Shown here: positions 11,401 through 21,268 of the stretch, one piece after another | How positions within the stretch are numbered: position 1 is the stretch's first letter | How the letters are laid out: each line of letters begins with the position of its first letter | Assembly (NCBI GenBank): GCA_963921825.1 | Contig: OY997588.1 | Location: forward strand, 61,958,617-62,022,616 | Source: Erodium maritimum | Lineage: Eukaryota > Streptophyta > Magnoliopsida > Geraniales > Geraniaceae | DNA: 64,000 bases | Direction of reading: 5' to 3' | Made by a program: the position numbers and the translations under genes | The notes under the pieces: generated by a model | Database searches by the model: none | What the model was told of the DNA's origin: nothing | Seen by the model: the letters and a program-made list of their open reading frames with translations, nothing else

Positions 11401-12056
11401 AAGATTGGCTATTGGTATTCAGAAGAGATTTAAGAGGTTGGGAGCTGGATCAACTAGAATTATTATCCCAATTATTAGACAATGCTCCTAGTTTGAGGTA
11501 TGGGGAGGACAAAGTATCTTGGAAGGTTGATAAGAAGGGCTTCTCAGTCAGCAAAATGTATCAACTGCTAGAGGAGGATCAGGATCAAAATCTACTGTGG
11601 CCATCATTACTCTGGTCTCCTATTATTCCTCCTAAAATTGCTGCATTTGCTTGGCTAATGTGTATTCTATCAAGAGGATCCAGAGGAATTAGACCATTTG
11701 TTCATTGGTTGTACAGTTGCCTGGAACATTTGGTGTTTATTCTTGAAGTGGTGGGGGATTAAAACAGCCTGCTGTGATTCTATAAAAGCTTGGTTTATAG
11801 CTTGGAACCAGTTAGGGGGAAAGAAGAAAATTCCACAATGGAATATGCTATTTTCCATAGTTCTCTGAAGAATATGGCTTTGCAGGAACAAACTTATATT
11901 CAAAAATGTTTTTGATCATCCACAAGAAGTTTTACAAGCCATTCAGAGTGATTCTTTTCTGATCCTGTGGGCCAGATTTAAAGAAGATCAAAAATTCTCT
12001 TTTTTATCCTGGGTCAATTCTCCACAACTGTGTGGGAGAGGGTTGCTGAAGTGATC
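8459..12056 (+). pseudogene. LINE ORF2: AP endonuclease plus reverse transcriptase, broken
   Basis: Frame one (8459-9784) is an apurinic endonuclease of the L1 type: it starts MRIISWNMRG, then shows IQESKLE, VAGDFNAIL, SRIDRFLV and the catalytic SDHKPILL. It runs out of frame in a T7 tract (about 9715-9722), and the reverse transcriptase continues in another frame (to 11762) with APGPDGF, RPISLI, FIAGRQ, KIDFEKAYDHIDW, GLRQGCSLSP and the catalytic LQFADDTL box. Near 11668 about 70 bp present in the sister copy (15730-15830) are missing, removing cysteines of the zf-RVT region. The remaining C-terminal sequence (IWLCRNKLIF) lies in a third frame up to about 12056. Confidence 0.9.
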
Positions 12057-12874
12057 AGGTTGTAACTTGAGGATTTTTGGGGGGTTTGGGAAGGGGTTAG
12101 GATGTTTTGGGGGGAGTGATGTGAGTATTACTATCACTGGGAGTAAGTAGGAAACTTGTTGTTCTGAGTGTGGGAGAACCATCATGTATAGGACTGTGAG
12201 AGGGTAGCTTCCCATTTTTTTAGGTGGTGAGGAGTGTTTTGGTTTACATCTTCTGTGTTTTTTCAATGTTACACAGGTACTGACAAATTCAGAGGAGCAT
12301 CAATTTGTTTTGATCTCCTTTTGGCTGCTTGGACTGGAAGCTTGATATTTTCACAAGAATATATGGTTGGACACAGATCTACTGATGTTACTGGTACAAG
12401 AAGAGGTGCAGGAGGCAAACATGGTTTCATTCAAGGGGATTGCAGGTAGCATCCATAAAGGAAGGGTTAAGACTGGTTTTTTTGGTAAGGCCTTATACAT
12501 TCTGGTGGTGGGGAGGAGGCATCTAAAGGGTTAGAACATCCATCTTAACCCATTTGGGCAGTTCTGATATGTGTGGGGGATTTTTTAGCTAATATGTATT
12601 GGGTAACTGAAAACTGAGAATACAAACTTTGGGTAGTGAAGTTTATTTGAAGTGTATTTTGAACAATAGTTGGGTTGCTTGAGGTTCAAGCAATCGTGGG
12701 TAGGTAGTTAAAATTTGAAGGGTAGTTGGGTTGCTTGAGGATCAAGCAACCGAGGGAAGTTAAGATAGACACAATTGTAGGAATGTAATACTTTTGAGGG
12801 ATATCCCTTGGCCTTTGTTTTCATTTCGAAAGCTAGGTTTAATACAACAACAAAAATTGCTGATCAAAAAAAAA
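12057..12874 (+). other. LINE 3' untranslated region
   Basis: G-rich, non-coding sequence between the end of ORF2 similarity and the poly-A. The sister LINE has a comparable G/T-rich 3' region (about 16190-16960), which supports this assignment. Confidence 0.6.
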
Positions 12875-13055
12875 CTCTTTCCAGTTTAATCATAAAGAAT
12901 GTCATAGCAACGGAAGACGTCGGGTTGTATGTGTTTTTTGTCATAGAGAAACGTTCCAATCGGGAAAGTTATGTTGAGGTAACAAATCCTATTAATAGGA
13001 ATAGAAATAATAAATAACAACTTTATAACTTTTAAACGATTACATTATCCTGCAT

Positions 13056-14336
13056 CGGGGAACATGCTTCCCGATAATTGGAAGACCAGCATTAACGTAC
13101 AAAGGTTCACTGGACCTTATACTATCATAACCGTCACAGACGGTATTTTGATGCCTTTTGGGAAAAGAGAGAAGGCGGAGAGGGAGAACAAGGTACCGGA
13201 GATCTTGAGGGACCTCAACAGCAAAGGTGATGGTGGGAGGCAAAGCATCGTTTGGGGACCCCTCCCAGGGCCGGTCCCCGATGCTCAAACGATACGTCAT
13301 TCCTCCCGGCGGGGCATATCCCCCGCCTAATTTATGGCTCCCCGTAGAGGAGCAACCCTCCTAGGGCAGCCAAGTGATGCCCCAATGCAAAGGACGAGGC
13401 CTAGGGTTAGGTCCCAGATCCAACGTCACACGGCCACCCCGTCCTCTAAGCACCCCATCCTTAGGTCTCGGATCCAACGTAAGTGGGGTGGGACCAACGT
13501 CCCCCCAAAGTCCAATCAATGTCGCGCCATCTTCCAGATTCCCTTCTAGAGTAGTGCCACCGCCTCGGTCTTTGGGCCTCCGACCAGCTCCGCAAACAAC
13601 CCTCCCAGAGAGTGACCAATCCCTCTGGTGCCGCCGTGCCCAGGTTCCTGCAAGGGTAACCATATGGGCTAACACCACCCGTCCGCGGAAAAACGGCCAG
13701 TTACCAAGCTTAGGCCCATGCTCTAACGCAACTTTTCCGTAGGGATCCCAAAACTATGTCGCCTTTGTGGCCACTGTTGACGATACGCTCTAGGGGAGAC
13801 ACCCCCCGCCCGCAGCACGATCATGCCACCTACCGAGTGCCCCGCTACAGCCTGTACCGTCACTGCCCGGGATGTCACCAGAGCAATGTCATGGTGAGGC
13901 CGGATAAGAAAAGTCGGGGTCGGCTTGGTTGAAGCCCCCCAATAGTGTGGGGCAGACACCACCTGTGACCGCCGTCATAGAATCCCGGGACGAAATTCCC
14001 CACGCTGAGGAGGCGGCGGGTCCAGCCCATACTCCGAGGGCCGCAATGGGAGGGGGAGCGACCAGGGTGTCATGAAACTCGAAGCCGGAATCGGCGATGT
14101 GTGGAAGGAGGAGGGAGCGAAGGTGGATGGTGATGGCCAAACCCTACGGGTTTTATCCCCCGCACCAGGCGTGGTCTACGAGGGGATTGACCGGATGGGA
14201 CTGGGAAGCACCAGGCCGACCCTCCTGAGGGAAGCGGCGCCGGTTGATGAGGACCCAGGCGGCACAATGACGACGGTGTCAGGAAGCACCATAACGGCAT
14301 GCTAGGGCTAGGTCGAAGGTCCCAGACGAGACTAGT
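13056..14336. other. Unexplained GC-rich block
   Basis: This block is clearly richer in G and C than its surroundings and starts abruptly near TGCATCGGGGAACATGC. It ends at a short A-run (14337-14345). Overlapping short ORFs exist on both strands, none with a recognisable domain; long ORFs on both strands are expected in GC-rich DNA. The A-run could be a LINE tail, but I found no target-site duplication. Confidence 0.35.
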
Positions 14337-14345
14337 AAAAAAAAA

Positions 14346-15194
14346 GCGTTGAAGTACTTTTTTTCGTGATACAAAGAAGCCCAAATTAATATGATTCTGA
14401 ACGTTGAAACACCTATGCACGATAGAAATCTCATGCTATAATCTAGATTTTAAACATTATATGTTTGGTATTATGAAACTTATCTATCAATGAAAGCACC
14501 TTTTATCTTTAAAAAGAATAAATATCGATATTTGAATTGATCCTAAGAAATTGGACGCTTAAAGCTAAAATAATTTTTTGAGTGAATACGAAGGTTGGTG
14601 GTAAGCACAAGCTTGGACTATGGGACTAGAGAATTCAGGAGCCAACTTAGTTAGACTCAACGACCAATTCCACGTAAACATATACATCCTTTACGAGTCA
14701 ATGATGAGTACTATAAGTTAATGTGATCAATGGTTCAAGTTCACATCAAGGACCTCTCAAGTATAATAAATATTTTCAAATATTAAATGACAAAAAATCA
14801 AACAAAAAATTCTTACAAATTGCATCCTTGAAGTTTCAATTGTTTGTACTATCCGTTAAAAATAGGGTATTATGCCGTCATGGGAGGAATGGGGTCGGAA
14901 GTCGGGTGGTTTACTCCAAAAGAATCTGAAGCCAGGTGGCGACATCAACCGATAAAAATGACAAATCGATAGGATTGGAGCTTTAATAATACATGTCGTT
15001 TTAAAAAAAAGGACCTCAATAATGGATTTCAGTCCTTTTCATCTTCCCAAATTCGGAACCAAGTGAGAATATGATAAAGAAAGCTATAGCTTCGCAATGA
15101 AGTGGAAGTGAAGAAACTTCCTGGTGAAGAAAGTCAATGTTTCATATACAATATTCACGTAATTGTAAGAAAATAACAAAACCCGTTATTTTTA
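14346..15194. other. No gene recognised
   Basis: AT-rich spacer between the GC-rich block and the truncated LINE. No coding region, RNA gene or repeat was recognised. Confidence 0.5.
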
Positions 15195-16971
15195 TGTTCT
15201 AAATTTGGTTGGGACCCTTCAGCTTGGGACTTATCAAAATTCATGCTAGGTACTGAACAAAGCTTCTTGAGGCTTGTTGGATCTTTATTGAATTCTCAGA
15301 GATTTGCAGATGCTTTTGGGGCTGTGGGACTGCATTGGACTGTTAATTCTGGGAGATCAATACTTTTTGGGATGATCTATGGGTCACTAATGTGCCTCTG
15401 AAAGTATTATTCCAAAGACTTTACCATCTAAGCTACCAGAAGAGGGCTTTGGTTTCACAGGTTTGGCTAGAAGGGGATTGGGTCTTAATTTTCAGAAGGG
15501 AATTGAGAGGTTGGGAAGAAGATATTTTTGAGCTATTAAGTGACAAAATAAATGCTCTGGCCCCTTTAAATGCTGAGGATGACAAGGTGGATTGGGTGGT
15601 AGATAACAAAGGATTCTCAGTCCATAAAATGTACCAATATCTTGACAATGCTGCTGAGGAGGATCTGATATGGCCTGCACTTCTTTGGGAAGCAAAAGTT
15701 CCACCTAAAATATCTGCTTTTGTGTGGTTGATATGCCTACAAGCTGTACCTACAAAGTGTTTCCTTCTCAGCAGAGGAATCTATTCCACAAATATTTGGT
15801 GTCCTCTTTGCAATGAGGAACCAGAGGAATTGGACCATCTTTTCTTGGGCTGCATTTTCTCTTGGTCTATTTGGACACTGATCTTGGAGTAGTGGGGGAT
15901 CAAGACAACCTGTTCAGATCAGATCAAGCAATGGTTTATTTCTTGGAAGACCCTTGGACCCTTTCCCTCTCAGTCTCCTTGGAGATTTGTAGTATTTTTC
16001 ACTATTTGGAGAATCTGGCTATGCAGGAACAATTTGGTTTTCAACCAGGTCCTATTCAGCTCTGAACAAGTGTTACAACAGGTACAAAATGATGTTTTCC
16101 AGCTGGTTTGGGCTTTTGCTAAGGGAAGAGCTTTTACTCATTTATGGATTGGATAAATAAGCCTGGGGACTGTATCATAAGGAAGAAGAACTAATGCTGG
16201 GAGGATACCTAGGATTGTCTTGGAGTATTGACTCTTTGGGGCACTGGTTAGGTTTCAAACTGGGTTAGGGGAGGGTTTGGGATGGGAGGGTTGGGGTGAG
16301 TTTAGTACATTGGAAAGGCTAGGCTGAGTGTTCTCTGGGGTCCATTTTGTATCTGGTACTGAGTGTGGGTTCTGACTATTTTCAGGCATTTGTTGTGCCT
16401 TTTCAGCCTTTCTTTATTTCTCTGTTCTTGAGTGGGGAATTAGTTTTAGGTGAGTGTTTGATCATGTTCAGAGACTGGTTTTAGGTATTTTTTGTTCTCC
16501 CTTGCTAGCCTTTTATGGCCTTTGGGGGTTTTTTGCAGATGTGAAGGATCTGGTTTACTGCAGCAACACAGTATTGCTTTCTGATGGGAATTGGGACAGG
16601 TTTTTGGAAGACACAGCACTGCTGTCATGTAAGGGAGGGGGTTTTTTGCAATGGTTTTGTTGTCCTCTCCCAGTGGCTAACAAGGTGATGTCAAGGGTGA
16701 TTTTTGACAAAGTGCATAGCAACTGGTTTTGGAAAGGGAATTAGATAGCATGTATTGGTGGATTGGCTGGTAGTTTTTATGTTTTCTACTTGCCTTTGGG
16801 GGCAAGTTTCTTTTTTCAAAAGTTGGTTGGGTAGCTTCACCAACAAGTAACCTTTGGTGGATAGGGTTTGTTTGAAAATTTGGTTTATTTTGGAGGGATA
16901 ATCCCTTGACCTTAGTTTTCTTTTCAAAGACGTGGTTCGAATAAATCAAAAAATTGCAAATCAAAAAAAAA
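15195..16971 (+). mobile_element. 5'-truncated L1-type LINE (sister of 7110-12874)
   Basis: Similarity to the larger LINE starts at about 15195, within the late reverse-transcriptase region, and continues through the C-terminal zinc-binding domain, the G/T-rich 3' UTR and the poly-A (16963-16971, preceded by TTGCAAATC). 5' truncation is normal for LINE insertions. No TSD was found by eye. Confidence 0.9.
15199..16080 (+). pseudogene. LINE ORF2 C-terminal fragment with zf-RVT domain
   Basis: The fragment covers the end of the thumb/connection region (FGWDPSAWDLSKF, FQRLYHLSYQKR) and the zinc-binding zf-RVT domain, with the cysteine/histidine set of CPLCNEEPEELDHLFLGC at about 15801-15856. The longest open part is 15392-15892; a frameshift at about 15890 moves the rest (IWLCRNNLVF) into another frame. 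It keeps the zinc-binding residues that the sister copy lost. It has no catalytic domain. Confidence 0.85.
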
Positions 16972-17013
16972 TAGATAGATCACAATGATGTATAAAATTA
17001 CTATTATAATTAG

Positions 17014-18790
17014 TTTTTGTTTTATCAGCAGTTTTTGTTTTCATAAACCAAGCCTTTGAAAATAAAGGACAAGGTCAAAGGCAATGCCCTCAAGTAACAG
17101 TACAACCAAAGGAGCATTTTCGAAGTAACTTCAACTACAACCAAACTCAATAGTTGAGAAGAAATAGATCTACAACCAATATTTATCAACAATGAAACAA
17201 ACATTACAAGGATGGGTCTAACAATCCTACACCCAGATATACCAACCCTAGAAGCCCAAAACAATAATAAACAGTTAAAACAACTACCTCCAATGAACTC
17301 GGCAGCCACTTACCTCCACAGCTCCAAGCAAAACGTACCCCGTAACAAAATGCCCTAAAACTCGTACAAACCTAAACTCGCCAGAGTCACCAGTACCCGG
17401 CACACCGGTGGCCAACAAAACTAATCGACAGAGTTATCCCTCTGACCCTGACTTAGTCAAATCTGCAAACAAGGCCAAACCCTCGACGTCGGCCAACAAC
17501 AAGACCTTCGAGCCTCCGCCATAACCGTGACCGGAGAAGAGCAGTTCGACACAGTCTAAGATCAAAGATAGTAAGTAAACAAGTGAAAGGTCATGCCCAA
17601 GGGGAAAAAGGCAAGCCAACCGCTATCGAAGCGAGCTCAGGTCCGAACCACGATGATCCTCACCGAAAGACGAAGAAGCGCGTCCCACGACCGGTTCGAT
17701 AGGAGACGTTGATTTGAGGAACGAGCTTACACCACGACAACGCCATAGAGCAACCACCACCAATCAGAGACAACAGAACATAGAAAGAAAAAGGAGATGA
17801 AAGGTCTAAAACCCAAATAAACCATCATAAAGCTCAAAGGAGGAGAAAAAAGAGGCATTCCAGCATAATGCACCTCCCTAACTAAAACCTTCCCCGAACT
17901 GGGTTGAAGCTCCACCCCAAGCTCAAAAGAACCACATCCCCAAAAATGGAAACGAGGTCTTTCAATTACTGTCGGCCAGTACCGGGACGGTTGAGCTAAT
18001 CCAACGGAGGACAGTCGGACCCCACAAATCCAAACATCCCCATTACTGGCTTCCGAGAGCTTAAAAGCCCAAAGAAGTTGTCATCGGCCAACCCCGAAAC
18101 ACAGGCAAGCCCAACCCATAACTTGGTCGGGAAGACAGAAAACCCAAACATAGGGTTGGAGGAAGGGGATGAAGAGCAAAACCCAGCCAAGAAAAGGAAG
18201 AAGAGGGGAAACTTACCACGAGAGCCCAAGATCAGCTCTGAAGACCAGGTCTGAGGCGGATCAGTCACGTCACAAAATGAGCCTCCAACTGAGCGCTAAT
18301 CTTCCAGCACCACACGAATCCTCTACGAAGAAACATGTCCCACGATTGGCACTAGAAGGAGACACTCTACAAAGCAGACCAAAAACCACTGCAGGTGCAC
18401 CGAAAGAGCTCTCATCCCCGCCATAGTGGTCATCCAAATCTGTGATAATCCTCACCGCAAAGGATGCGGAAAATCCTCCCACGAAGAGAGAGGAAACTAC
18501 CTACTCGCAATAGGTCGCCCTCAATCCTCCGTTACCGATGAAGGTAACCCTTTCCCAACCAACACCGGTAAGAGGCCCCGAAGGGGAGAACTGGCATCTT
18601 TGTCGAGCACGAGACGACCGAGAAACAGAGACCATGCCTCAAAAAGCTCAAGGCTACCGCACCTCACCACAAACCACTAAAGTCGACCTAGATCCGTGTC
18701 GATCCACTCCTTAGACGGAGGAGAAGGAAGTATAATCAATCTAGTAAACATAACTTATCAAAGTTGGTCATTGGATTTTTTTTGATCAAT
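17014..18790 (-). mobile_element. Probable non-autonomous non-LTR insertion
   Basis: On the minus strand the sequence ends AAAACTGCTGATAAAACAAAAA, a tail much like those at 12874 and 30016. The body is GC-richer than its flanks and has no EN or RT motif. Possible flanking duplications are AATTACTATTATAA (16996-17009) and AATTCATATTATAA (18791-18804), two mismatches in 14, but a second T-run with GATCA at 18775-18787 complicates the 5' end. The extent is therefore tentative. Confidence 0.45.
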
Positions 18791-18874
18791 AATTCATATT
18801 ATAAAGTTCGACTTTTTGAGAGAACGAAAAAAAAAAAGTCTTATTAATAGGTTAGATAAAGCTTACTACGCCCA

Positions 18875-19609
18875 ATGCTCTCGTTTCCTGTCTTTGGTTC
18901 CTCGTTGTTTTCTCTCTATGGTGAGTACAGTAACATTGTTGAAACAATCACAGTTAGGGAACGAAGGGGGCCACTAGCCAAATCAAAGCTCCGACCAAAG
19001 AAGAAGGCCAAAAGGGTGAAATTGGCCCCGGCAATTCCAAGGAAGCAGGTGAAGCCGATGGGTAAGGAAGCAAGCAAGGGCACTGAAGCAGATGTTGTTG
19101 GCCATGTCTCAGGAGCGTCCTTCATCGATCTGAGCTCGAAATCTGATCTGGACCCGAAGCCTAGCAAGGCACCCGAAGCACGGGAAGACTCTGTTTCGGT
19201 TTTAGAAAACAGAGCATCTGAACCTCTTGCTGTTGAGCTCCCGATAGATGGCTTGCAGGATGGTTTAACTGAGAACAACGTTCCTGAGGCTAAGAGAGAC
19301 GCCCCCAAGGATCAGTCGCACGAGATTCTGACGATCCCAAATGAGGTATTCATTTATAACTTACCATTCCGTACAAAGGAAGATTGGGTTATCAAAACCC
19401 TCGGACCGTTCGGTGATATCACGTCATGCTCGGTTCTGAAGCGTGCAAATGGGGGAGGAAAGCTATTTGGGTTCGTCACTTTCGTGTCGCCAGAAGCTGC
19501 AGACATGGCCATTAAAACATACAACGGCTTCAAATTTAATGGCCATGTATTATTCCTGGCTCTGGCACGCCCTCGTTCTCTATTGGGACTGCGATTTAAA
19601 GATCGCTAG
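18875..19609 (+). CDS. RRM-type LINE ORF1 protein, N-terminal portion
   Basis: A 244-codon ORF starting at a real ATG. Residues 29-50 are very basic (RERRGPLAK to KKKAKRVKL), 60-150 form a low-complexity acidic/polar linker, and about 155-232 form an RNA recognition motif with RNP2 (VFIYNL) and RNP1 (KLFGFVTF), followed by the usual helix and last strand (ADMAIKTYNGFKFNGHVLFLALARP). RRM-type ORF1 proteins are known from a subset of plant LINEs (the BNR type), where they bind the element RNA. It lies inside a TSD-flanked insertion, so I treat it as an element gene rather than a host RNA-binding protein. The stop at 19607-19609 is probably a frameshift product. Confidence 0.7.
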   Translation: MLSFPVFGSSLFSLYGEYSNIVETITVRERRGPLAKSKLRPKKKAKRVKLAPAIPRKQVKPMGKEASKGTEADVVGHVSGASFIDLSSKSDLDPKPSKAPEAREDSVSVLENRASEPLAVELPIDGLQDGLTENNVPEAKRDAPKDQSHEILTIPNEVFIYNLPFRTKEDWVIKTLGPFGDITSCSVLKRANGGGKLFGFVTFVSPEAADMAIKTYNGFKFNGHVLFLALARPRSLLGLRFKDR

Positions 19610-19689
19610 TTCACACCTGCAAAGGTATTTCTCGGAAAACACAAAACTCCGAGAGGCACCGATGGGTTGTTGATGGAGATTATTATTCC

Positions 19690-20500
19690 GATTGTTGACG
19701 AATCCTTTCTGATTTGAATATCCCAGGAATCGCGCCACTTTGATTTTCGAATACCCCCTGATTTGGGGGAGTTCGATTCACCATTTAAGCCCGATTCAGT
19801 TAATCAAGGAGATTGTGATGGGGAAGATGATCAAAACGCAGGACGGACTGTCGTGAAGGCTTTAGTTGGGTCTTCAAATTGGGCCATGACTGAAGCCCAA
19901 CCAGCCCAACCAAAGACAACACATTCTGGTCCAGCTCACAATTGGAGCTGTTCGGGTGGGCTGGATTGGTTTCAGGAGGGCCCAATCACGGTTTCAGGCC
20001 CTCAAACCCAGACGCAGGAAGCTCTTTCCCCTGTGTTGGGAATGGGTGATGAAACTCAGTCTGACGGGGTCGAGGTTGAAGCTTCTATTCTTGTTGGGGA
20101 TCAACAGAGCAGCCCGTGGAAGGATGTTCTCCTAAAATCTCCGACGCCAATCGCCGAAACTCAAAGCATTGTTCAACCAAAAAAGCGTGGCCGTCCAAAG
20201 AAGGGGCAATCTAAAGAACCCGCTCCTCCAATTGATTTTTATCAAACAAGAGCTAGAATCAACGCTGATAAAGGAGGTAATTCGGACAACTTTGTGATCG
20301 ACATTGCTAAGAAGAATATGAATGGTGAGTGGATTTTTAGCAAGAAAATCGGAAAAAAGTATATTGACTTGGCTCCTATGTTACTCAAAAATTCTGAGCC
20401 GCTTGAGGAGGTCGTCGAGGAATTTGAGACTGAGGATTGTCCTGATCCGAGTATAGTTGCACCCATTTCGGTCTCTAACCGGTTCATTGGTTTGACTTAG
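19690..20500 (+). pseudogene. LINE ORF1 C-terminal portion with AT-hook-like motif
   Basis: This open frame (from about 19763, where no ATG is found, to the stop at 20500) follows the RRM part and probably belonged to the same protein before a frameshift in 19600-19700. It is rich in Gln, Pro, Ser and acidic residues and contains KKRGRPKKGQSK, an AT-hook-like basic motif, followed by FYQTRARIN and an acidic C-terminus. It has no endonuclease or reverse transcriptase residues. It may bind nucleic acid; this is inferred from the motif only. Confidence 0.55.
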
Positions 20501-20608
20501 TGGGGCGCTTATTTCTTGTTACTGTCTAGCTTGTTTTTGTTTTGTATTGCTCTTTGTAGCGGTATTGGTGTGAAGAAAATATCTTTTTCGGGATCGTTTT
20601 CTTGCTTT

Positions 20609-20628
20609 GTTCTACAACCTTGTAGAAC
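20609..20628 (+). other. Perfect hairpin close to the half-LINE 3' end
   Basis: GTTCTACAA and TTGTAGAAC are exact reverse complements separated by CC, giving a 9-bp stem 23 bp upstream of the A-rich tail. 3' structures of this kind are recognised by the reverse transcriptase in some LINE families; the role here is inferred. Confidence 0.7.
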
Positions 20629-20673
20629 ATTTGCTTAATAAATTTTCGCTTATAAAAAAATAGGTTAGATAAA

Positions 20674-21263
20674 ATTGATTAGTAAAATAATGTGTTGTTG
20701 ACAAGCATAATTCATTACGAATACGAAGTAGCAACCAACAAACAAGGGGTAACCCCATTTCGTAATTTAGTTTTAGTTTTGTTTTCACTTTTCTAATTGT
20801 GATTCTCCTTTCGTGACAGCGGAGGCAACCAAGAAGAACCCCACCCTTGGTATCGCAATAGATTAGGCGTCCTAGGACGACGGCCTCGCCATTCGGAAAA
20901 GGCAAAGATAAGACCAGGGATCTAGCTGGTTTGGGGGAGGGGGGACAGGAGGTCGTGGCGGGATTGTCGGGCCCATCACTACCACCTCTCATTACGGTCG
21001 TGGTTGGGGTGACGCGGGTCAGGTCTCGTTGGGAAACAAAGCTTGGACATGTCCATCTCCATCGGAGCAGTGGCCTTCCATCAACACGGTTGTGATCTTC
21101 CGAGGCGGCGAGGATTTCCCAGGCGATATCAGGACGGCCTTACGTAGAGAGCGAGGGCGGCTGACATCGTGCGATGGACAAGGGGGCGGGGCCAGAGCCG
21201 CTTTAGACAGCGTAGTCCTCATACTGATCAACATCGACAGCGGGAAAGGGCGACTTGGAAGAG
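20674..21263. other. No gene recognised
   Basis: AT-rich to about 20800, then GC-rich to 21260. Short ORFs on both strands show no recognisable domain. Confidence 0.4.
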
Positions 21264-21268
21264 AAGTG

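Larger units (their letters stand above)
7110..12874 (+). mobile_element. L1-type LINE, near full length, inactivated
   Basis: A non-LTR retrotransposon with ORF1 (C-terminal part), ORF2 (endonuclease, reverse transcriptase, C-terminal region), 3' UTR and a 9-base poly-A (12866-12874) preceded by TTGCTGATC. The 5' end is set where ORF1 similarity starts and is approximate; I found no convincing TSD. It is inactive: ORF1 has a frameshift near 8035-8064, ORF2 has one near 9715, and part of the C-terminal zinc-binding region is deleted near 11668. The LINE at 15195-16971 is a close relative. Confidence 0.9.
18861..20659 (+). mobile_element. Half-LINE: RRM-type ORF1 only, complete insertion
   Basis: The insertion is bounded by perfect 14-bp copies of ATAGGTTAGATAAA (18847-18860 and 20660-20673), with an A-run before the right copy. 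It carries an RRM-containing ORF1 starting only 14 bp from the 5' end, a basic AT-hook-like C-terminal part and a 150-bp 3' UTR. There is no ORF2. The tail CTTAATAAATTTTCGCTTAT plus A-run closely matches that of the EN/RT-bearing LINE ending at 54601, a possible source of its retrotransposition machinery. Confidence 0.85.
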
